64,000 nt of DNA, from contig NZ_BNCM01000005.1 in the NCBI RefSeq assembly GCF_014656475.1, positions 62,001-126,000 of the forward strand. The letters run 5' to 3'. The notes under the pieces were generated by a model. That model was not told the origin of the DNA and searched no databases. It saw nothing but the letters and a program-made list of their open reading frames with translations. Positions 33,951-42,682 of the stretch are shown here, piece by piece. Both the position numbers and the translations under genes were made by a program. The first letter of the stretch is position 1; each line of letters begins with the position of its first letter. Source of the stretch: Sinomonas cellulolyticus (lineage in GTDB: Bacteria > Actinomycetota > Actinomycetes > Actinomycetales > Micrococcaceae).

Positions 33951-34649
33951 GTGTCTTCCGAGCCCGCACTGACGCCCGCGGACCTTGCCGGCTACATCGA
34001 CCACACCCTCCTCAAGCCCGAGGCGAGCGAGGCCGATATCCTCACCCTGTGCAGCGAGGCCGTGCAGCACGGCTTCAAGTCGGTGTGCGTGAACCCGATC
34101 TGGGTCAAGACGGCCACGAAGGCCCTGCGCGGTTCCGGCGTGCTCACGTGCGCCGTCGCGGGATTCCCGCTCGGTGCCACTCCGACAGACGTCAAGGTCT
34201 TCGAGGCCCGCGGAGCCACGCTGGACGGCGCCGACGAGGTGGACATGGTCATCAACATCGCCGCCGCCCGCGCCAACGAGAGGGGTGCCCTGGTCGAGGA
34301 CATCCAGGCGGTGGCCGAGGCCGTGCACGGAAGCTCCTCGATCCTCAAGGTCATCATCGAGACCTCGCTCCTGAGCCATGCGCAGAAGGTCCTCGCGTGC
34401 GAGGCCGCCGTCGAGGCAGGGGCCGACTTCGTGAAGACGTCGACGGGCTTCAACGGCGGCGGAGCCACCGTCGAGGACGTCGCCCTCATGCGCGCCACGG
34501 TGGGACCGGATATCGGCGTCAAGGCGTCCGGCGGTGTACGCACTGCCGATGACGCGCGGGCTATGATTGCAGCAGGTGCCACCCGGATCGGAGCGAGCTC
34601 CGGCGTGGCCATCGTCACCGGGGCCTCCGCGGCTGCCGGCGGCTACTAG
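33951..34649 (+). CDS. deoC: Deoxyribose-phosphate aldolase
   Basis: A 232-residue class I aldolase cleaving 2-deoxyribose-5-phosphate to glyceraldehyde-3-phosphate and acetaldehyde. N-terminal [16 protein letters not shown], then [10 protein letters not shown], the Schiff-base lysine in DFVKTSTGF, and the second active-site lysine in [10 protein letters not shown] are all present. GTG 33951 is preceded by GAAAGGA at a good distance. Works with PNP and the phosphosugar mutase in deoxynucleoside salvage, though not in one operon. A small membrane protein gene follows after 19 bases. Confidence 0.94.
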   Translation: MSSEPALTPADLAGYIDHTLLKPEASEADILTLCSEAVQHGFKSVCVNPIWVKTATKALRGSGVLTCAVAGFPLGATPTDVKVFEARGATLDGADEVDMVINIAAARANERGALVEDIQAVAEAVHGSSSILKVIIETSLLSHAQKVLACEAAVEAGADFVKTSTGFNGGGATVEDVALMRATVGPDIGVKASGGVRTADDARAMIAAGATRIGASSGVAIVTGASAAAGGY

Positions 34650-34668
34650 ACGCACGTACAGGAGAGAC

Positions 34669-34899
34669 ATGTCTGAAGACCAGTACAACCGCCCCCTCGA
34701 GCCGAACCCCCTGGGCGGCAGCATCATCCTCTTCGTGATCTTCATGGTCCTGTTCCTGCTGGGCCTGTACATCGTGCAGTGGGTCGACTTCACGAACGTG
34801 TGGCAGATGGCCGCGCTGATCTTCCTCTACGCCGCGGCCTTCGGCATTCCCATGACGTTCCTCGCCCGGAACGATACGGGGAGCCAGCACCGCCGCTGA
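34669..34899 (+). CDS. Small two-helix membrane protein of unknown function
   Basis: A 76-residue protein with a short acidic/polar N-terminus (MSEDQYNRPLEPNPLGGS), helix 1 about residues 19-40 (IILFVIFMVLFLLGLYIVQW), helix 2 about residues 47-65, and a polar tail. I do not recognise a named family. AGGAGAG lies just before ATG, and it follows deoC by 19 bases, so cotranscription is likely. Short distance to a stem-loop at 34918-34952 fits the end of the transcript. Confidence 0.7.
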   Translation: MSEDQYNRPLEPNPLGGSIILFVIFMVLFLLGLYIVQWVDFTNVWQMAALIFLYAAAFGIPMTFLARNDTGSQHRR

Positions 34900-34917
34900 C
34901 GCCCCCACGACGCACGG

Positions 34918-34952
34918 ACGCCCGTCGCCTCCCCAATGGAGCCGGCGGGCGT
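34918..34952. terminator. Stem-loop between convergent genes
   Basis: ACGCCCG (34918-34924) pairs with CGGGCGT (34946-34952), with inner CTCC/GGAG pairing around a CCAAT loop. It lies 18 bases after the small membrane protein and 27 bases from the stop of the convergent dehydrogenase. Confidence 0.6.
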
Positions 34953-34979
34953 TGGCCATTGAAGGCCCGTTTCGCGTCC

Positions 34980-35906
34980 TCAGGTGCGGAGGACGACGTT
35001 CTCCGGCTCGGCACCGCGCTGCATGCGCTCGACCTGACGCCGCAGGAGCCGCGCCATTCTGGGTGTCATGGCGCTCGACGCCCCGCCGACGTGTGGGGTG
35101 ATCAGCACATTGGGCAGTCCGAACAGCGGATGTCCGTCTGGCAGGGGCTCGGGGTCGGTCACGTCCAGCGCGAACCGCAGGCGCCCGCGCCGAGCATGGT
35201 CGAGGATCGCGTCGGTGTCCGCAACAGGTCCGCGCGCCATGTTCACGAGGAGTGCGCCCTCAGGCATGAGCGAGAGGAACCTGTCGTCGACAAGGCGCAC
35301 CGTCCTCTCATTCAGCGGCACGCCGACGACGACGATGTCGGCCTGCGGCAGGAGCGCGTCGATCTCGTCCATCCCGTGCACCTGGACACCGTCTTCCTCG
35401 CGGGCACGCGACGCCGCCCTCAGCACAGTCGCCTCGAACCCCTGCAGCCGTTCATCGATCGCCCGGCCCACCCCGCCGTAGCCCAGCAGCAGAACGGTCC
35501 GGTCCGCGAGGGAGGCATAGCGCGCAGGCGCCCATGAACCCCGTGAGGCTGCGCGGACAAAGTCGGGCAGGCCCCGTTGGGCGGCGAGCATGAGGGCGAC
35601 TGCCAGTTCCGCCGTGGACGTCTCGTGCACGGTCACCGCGTTGGCGAACACATGGCCGGGCGGGAGAGCCGCGGCCACGCCGTCGTATCCGATCGACTGG
35701 CTCTGGACGAGCCGGGTTGCCACGCCGTCGAGGGCAGCCAGAAGGCTGGGCGCGCTCATGTAGGGCGGGACCACGATGTCGATCTCAGCGCGCGGAGCCG
35801 GCCCCGACATGTCCCACGGGATGACCTCGACGCCCTCCGGGGCCTCGCCGAAGGCCCGCCCGAGCGCTGGGTCCGGAATGCTGACCACAAGGTCTCTGGG
35901 TGCCAT
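34980..35906 (-). CDS. D-2-hydroxyacid dehydrogenase family protein
   Basis: A 308-residue NAD-dependent enzyme of the D-isomer family. The Rossmann motif VLLLGYGGVGRAIDERL, the catalytic Arg in VNMARGPVADTDAI, the DVTDPEPLPDGHPLF segment with catalytic Glu, and the catalytic His in ITPHVGG are all present. Substrate could be phosphoglycerate, glyoxylate or another 2-ketoacid; the protein is short and lacks an ACT domain, so it is not a typical SerA. ATG follows TAGGCT (35914-35919, minus strand) by seven bases, another leaderless start. Single-gene unit. Confidence 0.85.
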   Translation of the reverse strand: MAPRDLVVSIPDPALGRAFGEAPEGVEVIPWDMSGPAPRAEIDIVVPPYMSAPSLLAALDGVATRLVQSQSIGYDGVAAALPPGHVFANAVTVHETSTAELAVALMLAAQRGLPDFVRAASRGSWAPARYASLADRTVLLLGYGGVGRAIDERLQGFEATVLRAASRAREEDGVQVHGMDEIDALLPQADIVVVGVPLNERTVRLVDDRFLSLMPEGALLVNMARGPVADTDAILDHARRGRLRFALDVTDPEPLPDGHPLFGLPNVLITPHVGGASSAMTPRMARLLRRQVERMQRGAEPENVVLRT

Positions 35907-35963
35907 GCATCGGAGCCTATACCGCCCCAGCGGACTCGACGGGCTGAGCGGGCGCTCGCCGGG

Positions 35964-38900
35964 TCAGGCAGTGGTCGCGGGGGCTGGGGCAAAGATCGCC
36001 TCCACCACCTGGTCCGCCCACGCGAGGATCTCGCCGTCGACGAGGTCGCGGCCGCCCACGGGGGCGGTCTTGGGCTTGGGGACGAGCACCGCATGGAGTG
36101 CCGGCTTGTACTGGGCGCCCTTGTACATGCGGGTCAGGCGCATCTGCTTCGACTCGGGCAGATCGGCGGGCGCGAACCGCACCATGTTCCCCTGGAGGGC
36201 GACGTCGGTCAGCCCGGCAGCGCGCGCACGGACACGGAAGCGCGCCACGGCGGCGAGGTTCTGCACAGGTGCGGGCGGCTCGCCGTAGCGGTCGGTGAGC
36301 TCATCCATGACCTCGGCGATGCCGGCGTCGTCGGTCGCGGCCGCGAGCTTGCGGTAGGCCTCGAGGCGCAGCCTCTCCCCCGGCACGTAGTCGTGCGGGA
36401 GGTGGGCGTTGACGGGCAGCTCGATCTTCATCTCGGCCACCTTCTCCTCGCCCTCTCCCCGGAAGTCGGCCACGGCCTCGCCCACGAGGCGGATGTACAG
36501 GTCGAAGCCCACCCCCTGGATGTGGCCCGACTGCTCGCCGCCGAGCAGGTTGCCCGCCCCGCGGATCTCGAGGTCCTTCATGGCCAGCTGCATGCCCGCG
36601 CCCAGCTCATTGTGGGCCGCGACTGCCTTGAGCCGTTCGAGCGCCACTTCGCCGAGGGGCTTCTCGGCCGGGTAGAGGAAGTAGGCGTAGGCACGCTCGC
36701 GGCCGCGGCCCACACGGCCGCGCAGCTGGTGGAGCTGGGAGAGGCCGTACTGGTCAGCGCGGTCGATGATCAGGGTGTTCGCGTTGGAGATGTCCAGGCC
36801 GGTCTCGATGATCGTGGTGCACACAAGCACATCGAAGCGCTTCTCCCAGAAGTCCACGATGATCTTCTCGAGCCGGGACTCGGACATCTGCCCGTGGGCC
36901 ACCTCGACCCGGGCCTCGGGGACGAGCTCGCGGATCGCGGCGGCCTGCTTCTCGATGGAGGAGACCCGATTGTGGACAAAGAACACCTGGCCCTCGCGCA
37001 TGAGCTCGCGCCGGATCGCCGCGGAGACCTGCTTGTCCGTGTACGGCCCCACATAGGTGAGGACGGGGTGCCGCTCCTCGGGCGGCGTCGCGAGCGTTGA
37101 TGTCTCGCGGATGCCCGTCAGCGACATCTCGAGCGTGCGCGGGATCGGCGTCGCGGACATCGCGAGGACATCCACATTGGTGCGCATCTTCTTGAGCTCT
37201 TCCTTGTGCTCGACGCCGAAGCGCTGCTCCTCGTCGATGATCACGAGGCCGAGGTCCTTGAACTGGACCTCCTTCGACAGGAGCCGGTGTGTGCCGATCA
37301 CGACGTCGACGGAGCCGTTCTTGAGCCCCTCGAGCGTCTCCTTCGCCTCCGCCGCCGTCTGGAAGCGGGAGAGCGCCCGCACGCGCACAGGGAAGCCCGA
37401 GAACCGCTCCGAGAAGGTCTCGAAGTGCTGCTGGGCGAGGAGCGTGGTGGGCACGAGCACGGCCACCTGCTTGCCGTCCTGGACGGCCTTGAAGGCGGCG
37501 CGCACGGCGATTTCCGTCTTGCCGTAGCCCACGTCGCCGGAGACGAGGCGGTCCATGGGGACCTCCCGCTCCATGTCCGCCTTGACCTCATTGATGGTGG
37601 TGAGCTGGTCGGGCGTCTCGACGTACGGGAACGCCTCCTCGAGCTCGCGCTGCCACGGGGTGTCCGGGCCGAACGCGTGCCCCTTGGAAGCCATGCGGGC
37701 CGAATAGAGCCGGATGAGCTCCCCCGCGATCTCCTTGACCGCCTTCTTGGCCTTGGACTTGGTCGAGGCCCAGTCGGCCCCGCCCATCTTGGACAGTGAG
37801 GGGGTGTCCCCTCCCACGTACCGGGTCACCTGGTCGAGCTGGTCAGTCGGGACGAACAGCCTGTCCCCCGGGGCGCCGCGCTTCGAGGGCGCATACTCGA
37901 GCACGAGGTACTCGCGGGTCGCGTCCGAGCCCGCGCCGCCGGCCCGGCGCTGCACGAGCTCCACGAACTTCCCGATCCCGTGCTGCTCGTGCACCACGAA
38001 GTCGCCGGCGTGGAGCGAGAGGGGGTCGACGGCGTTGCGGCGCCGGGAGGGCATCCTGCGCATGTCGCGGGTCCCGGCGGCACTGGCACGCCCGAGCAGG
38101 TCCGCCTCGGTCAGGAGGCCGAGCGTGAGCCCGTCGAGCACGAAGCCCTTGCCCGCGGGAGCCTTCGTGATCTCGATGATGCCCGGCTCCGGCAGCCGGT
38201 CCAGCCCGTCAATCCGGGCGCACGGGATGCCTGCGTCGTGGAACAGTTCGGCGAGCCGCTGCGCCGGGCCGGCGCCGTCGGTCGCGACGACGATCCGCCA
38301 CTGGTCCCGGACCCGCGAGCCGATGAACTCCATCATCTCGCCCACGTCACCCTGGTACCCGCGGGGCTCGCGCGCGGCAATGGTCACGACGTCGACGTCG
38401 GCCACCGTCTCCGCATCGACCCCGAGGGAGGTCAGAGACCACCACGTCACGCCCCGCGACTGGGCCTCCCCGCGGACCTCGCCGAGGGTCGCGAAGCTCG
38501 CATCCTCGAGCCGTCCCGCGTGCTCGGCGGCGTCGGCGCCGGTTCCAGCTGCGGCGGCGAGGCCGACATCGAGGGGCGCCGCCCCGCCGTCGGACGCGGT
38601 GGCCCAGGCGGCGGCGAGGAACTCCTCGTTCGTGGCCGCGAGGTCGTGGGCGCGGGCACGGACCTTCTCCGGCTCGACGACGAGCGTGAGGGACCCCTCG
38701 GGCAGCTCGCCGATGAAGGGCACCATCCGGTCCACGAGCAGGGGCGCGAGGGACTCCATGCCCTCCACCGCGATCCCGCCGGCGATCTTCTCGAGCATGT
38801 CCGCGGCCGCCGGGAGGGAGCCCTTGAGCTTCGCGGCACGGCTCATGACCGCCGGGGTGATGAGGAGTTCACGGCATGGCGGGGCGAACAGCGCCGTCGG

Positions 38901-39710
38901 GTGATGGGCTCCGGGTCCGGTCAGCGAGCGCTGGTCGGCAACCGCGAACCAGCGCATCTGCTCGACCTCGTCGCCGAAGAACTCCACGCGCACGGGATGG
39001 TCCTCGGTGGGAGGGAAGACGTCGATGATCCCGCCGCGCACGGCGAACTCGCCGCGGTGCGTGACCATGTCCACCCGGGCGTAGGCGGCGTCCGCGAGGG
39101 CATGGACCACCGCGTCGAACGGCACCTCCTGGCCCACCGCGAGCGAAACCGGCTCGAGATCGCCCAGGCCGGCCACGAGCGGCTGCAGGACCGCCCGCAC
39201 GGGGGCGACCACGACCCGCAGCGGGGAGCCGCCGCCGTCGTGCGCGCCGTGGTGTGCGCCGTCGGTCCCGTCCCCGCGCGCGGGACTCTGGCCCGTGGGC
39301 GCGGCGGGGTGGGCGAGGCGGCGCAGGACGGCGAGCCGGCGCCCCACGGTGTCGGAGCGCGGCGAGAGGCGCTCGTGCGGGAGCGTCTCCCAGCTCGGGA
39401 ACAGCGCTACCGACCCCGCCGGCACGTACGCGCCGAGGGAGTCCACGAGGTCCTCGGCCTCCCTCTCGGTGGCCGTCACGGCGAGCACGACGCCGGCCGG
39501 TTCCGGGAGCGCGTCGAGCACCTCGGCGATGACCACCGGGCGCAGACCCGTGGGTGCGACCACCTGGAGGTCCTGGCTGCGCCGGGCTGCCGGCTTGGAG
39601 GCGTACTCGATGAGCCGGGCGACGCTCGGGTCCTGGCCGACGGCACGGCGCAGCCCGTCGAGGATGGGCGCGCCCTCGCGGCTCGCCGGTCGGGCGACGT
39701 CAACAGACAC
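35964..39710 (-). CDS. mfd: Transcription-repair coupling factor
   Basis: A 1248-residue SF2 translocase that removes stalled RNA polymerase and recruits UvrA. N-terminal UvrB-like module (VVIAEVLDALPEPAG and GSVALFPSWETLPHERLSP), CarD-like RNA polymerase-interaction domain (LHAGDFVVHEQHGIGKFV), RecG-like helicase core with Walker A SGDVGYGKTE, DEEQ box VIIDEEQRFGVEHKE, SATPIPRTLEMS and QLRGRVGRGRERAYAY, then the TRCF C-terminal domain. GTG 39710 is chosen: GGGAGGAG lies just upstream, whereas the longer frame adds 14 residues with no site. It is divergent from the DUF2505 gene. Confidence 0.95.
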   Translation of the reverse strand: MSVDVARPASREGAPILDGLRRAVGQDPSVARLIEYASKPAARRSQDLQVVAPTGLRPVVIAEVLDALPEPAGVVLAVTATEREAEDLVDSLGAYVPAGSVALFPSWETLPHERLSPRSDTVGRRLAVLRRLAHPAAPTGQSPARGDGTDGAHHGAHDGGGSPLRVVVAPVRAVLQPLVAGLGDLEPVSLAVGQEVPFDAVVHALADAAYARVDMVTHRGEFAVRGGIIDVFPPTEDHPVRVEFFGDEVEQMRWFAVADQRSLTGPGAHHPTALFAPPCRELLITPAVMSRAAKLKGSLPAAADMLEKIAGGIAVEGMESLAPLLVDRMVPFIGELPEGSLTLVVEPEKVRARAHDLAATNEEFLAAAWATASDGGAAPLDVGLAAAAGTGADAAEHAGRLEDASFATLGEVRGEAQSRGVTWWSLTSLGVDAETVADVDVVTIAAREPRGYQGDVGEMMEFIGSRVRDQWRIVVATDGAGPAQRLAELFHDAGIPCARIDGLDRLPEPGIIEITKAPAGKGFVLDGLTLGLLTEADLLGRASAAGTRDMRRMPSRRRNAVDPLSLHAGDFVVHEQHGIGKFVELVQRRAGGAGSDATREYLVLEYAPSKRGAPGDRLFVPTDQLDQVTRYVGGDTPSLSKMGGADWASTKSKAKKAVKEIAGELIRLYSARMASKGHAFGPDTPWQRELEEAFPYVETPDQLTTINEVKADMEREVPMDRLVSGDVGYGKTEIAVRAAFKAVQDGKQVAVLVPTTLLAQQHFETFSERFSGFPVRVRALSRFQTAAEAKETLEGLKNGSVDVVIGTHRLLSKEVQFKDLGLVIIDEEQRFGVEHKEELKKMRTNVDVLAMSATPIPRTLEMSLTGIRETSTLATPPEERHPVLTYVGPYTDKQVSAAIRRELMREGQVFFVHNRVSSIEKQAAAIRELVPEARVEVAHGQMSESRLEKIIVDFWEKRFDVLVCTTIIETGLDISNANTLIIDRADQYGLSQLHQLRGRVGRGRERAYAYFLYPAEKPLGEVALERLKAVAAHNELGAGMQLAMKDLEIRGAGNLLGGEQSGHIQGVGFDLYIRLVGEAVADFRGEGEEKVAEMKIELPVNAHLPHDYVPGERLRLEAYRKLAAATDDAGIAEVMDELTDRYGEPPAPVQNLAAVARFRVRARAAGLTDVALQGNMVRFAPADLPESKQMRLTRMYKGAQYKPALHAVLVPKPKTAPVGGRDLVDGEILAWADQVVEAIFAPAPATTA

Positions 39711-39962
39711 GGTGGGGCTCCTCCCAGAGGCACGGCTCCGCAGGCGGCACACGCATCCCCCGACAGCGTGGCGCCGCGGGCAGCACGCTCGCAGACAACA
39801 CAGCAGCCCCGACTCTCGATGAGGCCGGGGTGTTACCCCAGCTTACGCGACCGGCCGCCGACGTTCGGCACGCATCCGGCACCCCTAGGATGGGTGTCGG
39901 CGCGCTCCCCTGCGCCACCACGGACCATGTCCGCACCCCCAAGCTCCAACGGAAGGATCCCC

Positions 39963-40466
39963 TTGGCACTCTCAGCCAGCCAGACCCTCAACTACCCCGT
40001 GGACCGCGTCGCGGCAGTGTTCGCCGACGAGGCGTTCCAGCGCCACGTGAGCGAGCTCGTGGGCGGCCGCCTCGAGTCGTTCACGGTCGACGGCGACGTG
40101 GCCGGGGCGTTCACCGCAACCGTCGTGCGCCAGCTCCCGACCCAGCGCCTGCCCGAGATCGCCCGCAAGGTGGTCGGCGAGTTCCTCAACGTGACCCAGA
40201 CCGAGACCTGGGGCGCCCCGGAGGCGGACGGCTCCCGCCAGGCCGACATCAAGGTCAAGGTCGCCGGCGCCCCCGTCGACGTCGCCGCCGTGCAGCGGCT
40301 CGCGGCCGAGGGCGATGCGACCAAGATCGAGCTCAACGGCACCGTGAGCTCCTCGGTGCCGCTGCTCGGCGGCAAGATCGCCTCGGCTGCAGAGCCCATG
40401 GTCGGCAAGGCCCTCAACATCCAGGCGACCCAGGCCGAGGCCTGGCTCGCCGGGGAGATCAACTGA
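39963..40466 (+). CDS. DUF2505 domain protein
   Basis: A 167-residue protein beginning at TTG (MALSASQTLNYPVDRV), with GGAAGGA six bases upstream and a TAGGAT box near 39888. It matches the actinobacterial DUF2505 family, which has an SRPBCC/START-like fold: YPVDRVAAVFADEAFQRHV at the start, a central KVKVAGAPVDV strand, and a C-terminal helix ending QAEAWLAGEIN. Role unknown, perhaps hydrophobic ligand or lipid binding. Its stop overlaps the ATG of the following membrane protein by one base, a pairing that suggests they work together. Confidence 0.82.
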   Translation: MALSASQTLNYPVDRVAAVFADEAFQRHVSELVGGRLESFTVDGDVAGAFTATVVRQLPTQRLPEIARKVVGEFLNVTQTETWGAPEADGSRQADIKVKVAGAPVDVAAVQRLAAEGDATKIELNGTVSSSVPLLGGKIASAAEPMVGKALNIQATQAEAWLAGEIN

Positions 40467-40684
40467 TGCAGCTCCCCGTCGGCCTGTCCTGGCTGCTCAT
40501 CGTGGCCGGGGTGTGGAACCTCGTGGTGTGGCCGCAGTTCCTGCGCCGCGTCATGAAGGACCCGCGGGCCAAGGACAGTGAGGGCCGCGCCACGCGGTTC
40601 CTGACCGTCCACCTCCTCCTCGTGGCCATCTCGCTGACGCTCGGCGTCGCGGTGGCCGTGGTGGGCATCAGGACGCTCTTCTGA
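40466..40684 (+). CDS. SCO4848 family small membrane protein
   Basis: A 72-residue protein with two membrane helices (LSWLLIVAGVWNLVVWPQFL and LTVHLLLVAISLTLGVAVAV) joined by a charged loop (RRVMKDPRAKDSEGRATRF). Length, the W-N-x-V-x-W-P pattern and the second helix HLLLVxISL match the conserved actinobacterial SCO4848 family of unknown function. Its ATG overlaps the DUF2505 stop (TGATG). A strong stem-loop follows at 40705-40740. Confidence 0.8.
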   Translation: MQLPVGLSWLLIVAGVWNLVVWPQFLRRVMKDPRAKDSEGRATRFLTVHLLLVAISLTLGVAVAVVGIRTLF

Positions 40685-40704
40685 GAGGAGCCTCCTGATC
40701 GACA

Positions 40705-40740
40705 GCGGCGGCCGGGACCTTCACAGGTGCCGGCCGCCGC
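40705..40740 (+). terminator. Strong stem-loop terminator after the SCO4848-type gene
   Basis: GCGGCGGCCGG (40705-40715) pairs perfectly with CCGGCCGCCGC (40730-40740), and ACCT/AGGT extends the stem around a TCAC loop. It begins 20 bases after the stop. Confidence 0.8.
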
Positions 40741-40842
40741 TCGCCTCCGGCTAGAATGGTTCTCAGGTGTGCCGGGAAGTCTGGTCGGCGTGTGATTGCC
40801 CCTACCTCGTGTGGGCTGCCCCCGACCTGAACGGAACTGCTG

Positions 40843-42189
40843 ATGGAGAACCCGGCCCAGCGCCGTCGTGCACACCCGAACGCCTTGCGGATCCTTGCCC
40901 GCGGAACCTACCCCGAGTACCGGCGCATCGCCGAGATCCTGCGCAAGGAGACGGTGGGGGGCGCACTGCTGCTCCTTGCGACCGTCGCTGCCCTCGTGTG
41001 GGCCAACTCCCCCGCCGGCGGCGCGTACGCCGCACTGCGCGATGCGCGGGTCGGCTACGCGCCGTGGCACTTGGAGCTCAGCGTCGGGGCCTGGGCGGCC
41101 GACGGGCTGCTCGCGCTGTTCTTCTTCGTGGCTGGCCTCGAGCTCAAGCGCGAGTTCGTTGCCGGCGACCTCCGCCGGCCCGCCACAGCGGTCGTTCCGA
41201 TCGTCGCGGCGTGCGGAGGGGTCGTGGTCCCCGCGCTCATCTACACCGGCGTCAACCTGGTGGCAGGATCGGACGCGCTCCAGGGCTGGGCCATCCCCAC
41301 CGCGACCGACATCGCCTTCGCACTGGCCGTGCTCGCCGTCATCAGCACGCACCTGCCGGCCGCGCTGCGCACATTCCTGCTCACCCTGGCCGTGGTGGAC
41401 GATCTCCTCGCCATCGGGATCATCGCCTTCTTCTACTCCACGGACCTCCAGCCCGTCTTCCTCGCGCTCGCGCTCGTGCCGCTCGCGGCGTTCGGCGTCC
41501 TCGTCCAGCGGCGCGTGCGCGCGTGGTACCTGCTCGTGCCGCTGGCTGCGCTCGCGTGGGCGCTCGTGCATGCCTCCGGCGTGCACGCGACGGTGGCCGG
41601 CGTGCTGCTCGCCTTCACCGTGCCGGTGCTGCGCAGCGAGCGGAACGGTGGGCCCGATGCCGGCCCCGGCCTCGCCGAGCACTTCGAGCACCGCCTCAGG
41701 CCGCTTTCCGCGGGCGTGGCGGTGCCCCTCTTCGCATTCTTCTCGGCCGGGGTCGCGCCCGGGGGCTGGGACGGCATCCTCTCGGCCCTGCGGGACCCGG
41801 TCGCCGTGGGCATCGCCGTGGCGCTCGTGGCCGGCAAGACGATCGGAGTCTTCGGCTCCACGTGGCTCGTCACCAAGAGTCGCCACGCCGACCTCGACCC
41901 GGACCTTGCCTGGATCGACGTGTTCGGGCTGGCGCTCCTGGCGGGGGTCGGGTTCACCGTCTCGCTGCTCATCGCCGAGCTCTCGTTCGATCCCTCCTCC
42001 GCCGCCGGCTCCCTGCACGCCGAGCATGCGAAGGCCGCGATCCTCGCAGGGTCGCTGATCGCGGCACTGCTCGCCGCCGTCGTGCTGCGCATCCGCAACT
42101 GGCACTACCGGCAGGTCGAAGCCCGCGAGGCGCAAGACGCGGATGGGGACGGCGTGCCGGACGCATTCCAGAGCGGCAGCGCCGGGTAG
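40843..42189 (+). CDS. nhaA: Na+/H+ antiporter NhaA
   Basis: A 448-residue inner membrane antiporter. N-terminal [28 protein letters not shown] helix, [13 protein letters not shown], the [11 protein letters not shown] segment and [15 protein letters not shown], whose two aspartates bind Na+ in E. coli NhaA, are all present. It exports Na+ in exchange for H+ for pH and salt homeostasis. The C-terminal tail ends [12 protein letters not shown], a calcium-loop-like motif that is unusual for NhaA. A TAGAAT -10 box lies at 40752-40757, leaving an 80-base leader. ATG lacks a strong Shine-Dalgarno (CTGATGG context). Confidence 0.93.
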   Translation: MENPAQRRRAHPNALRILARGTYPEYRRIAEILRKETVGGALLLLATVAALVWANSPAGGAYAALRDARVGYAPWHLELSVGAWAADGLLALFFFVAGLELKREFVAGDLRRPATAVVPIVAACGGVVVPALIYTGVNLVAGSDALQGWAIPTATDIAFALAVLAVISTHLPAALRTFLLTLAVVDDLLAIGIIAFFYSTDLQPVFLALALVPLAAFGVLVQRRVRAWYLLVPLAALAWALVHASGVHATVAGVLLAFTVPVLRSERNGGPDAGPGLAEHFEHRLRPLSAGVAVPLFAFFSAGVAPGGWDGILSALRDPVAVGIAVALVAGKTIGVFGSTWLVTKSRHADLDPDLAWIDVFGLALLAGVGFTVSLLIAELSFDPSSAAGSLHAEHAKAAILAGSLIAALLAAVVLRIRNWHYRQVEAREAQDADGDGVPDAFQSGSAG

Positions 42190-42196
42190 CGCTGCC
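42175..42196. terminator. Small inverted repeat over the nhaA stop codon
   Basis: GGCAGCG (42175-42181) and CGCTGCC (42190-42196) are perfect complements around an eight-base loop that contains the nhaA stop. It is the only stem between the convergent nhaA and sufU genes. Confidence 0.35.
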
Positions 42197-42238
42197 CGGT
42201 GCGCGAGCGGTGTAGGCGCGGCGGGGCCGGTCGAACGA

Positions 42239-42682
42239 CTAGGCTTGCGCCTGCCGTGCGGCATCCTCCGCGGCGACCCACGAGATCATGGCGCACTTGA
42301 CCCGCGCGGCGTAGCGTGACACTCCCTCGAACGCGGCCGCGTCGCCGAGCACCTCCGGGTCCGCCGCCACCTTCCCGCGGGAGCGCAGCATCTCGCGGAA
42401 CGTGTCCACCAGGCCGCCGAACTCCTCGACCGTCAGCCCTTCGGCCTCGTCGTGCAGCACCGACGCGGAGGCCATCGAGATCGAGCAGCCCTGCCCGTCC
42501 CAGCGGATGGCGCGCACGACGCCGTCGCTCACCTCGACGCGCACCGTCACCTCGTCGCCGCACACCGGGTTGAGCTGGTGCGACTGCCCCTCGTGGGGCC
42601 CAGGCTCCCCCTCGAGTCCGGCCCCGTGGCGCGCTTTCGAGTGCTCGAGGATGAGCTGCTGGTAGAGGGAATCAAGGCTCAT
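42239..42682 (-). CDS. sufU: Fe-S cluster assembly sulfur-transfer/scaffold protein SufU
   Basis: A 147-residue IscU-like protein of the SufU type. Its three conserved cysteines lie in NPVCGDEV, GQGCSISMAS and VKCAMISW, with the acidic residue of CGD completing the zinc/sulfur site. SufU accepts sulfur from SufS. The insert between the second and third cysteine (GLVDTFREMLRSRGKVAADP) is characteristic of SufU and absent from IscU. Its ATG overlaps the sufS stop by four bases (ATGA), so the two are coupled. The sufBCD scaffold genes are not in the window. Confidence 0.92.
   Translation of the reverse strand: MSLDSLYQQLILEHSKARHGAGLEGEPGPHEGQSHQLNPVCGDEVTVRVEVSDGVVRAIRWDGQGCSISMASASVLHDEAEGLTVEEFGGLVDTFREMLRSRGKVAADPEVLGDAAAFEGVSRYAARVKCAMISWVAAEDAARQAQA

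Noticed and set aside
33951..34649. Single nucleoside-salvage operon including deoC, PNP and mutase
   Set aside because: deoC is 8 kb from the other two with opposite-strand genes between, so only shared pathway, not an operon, is supported.
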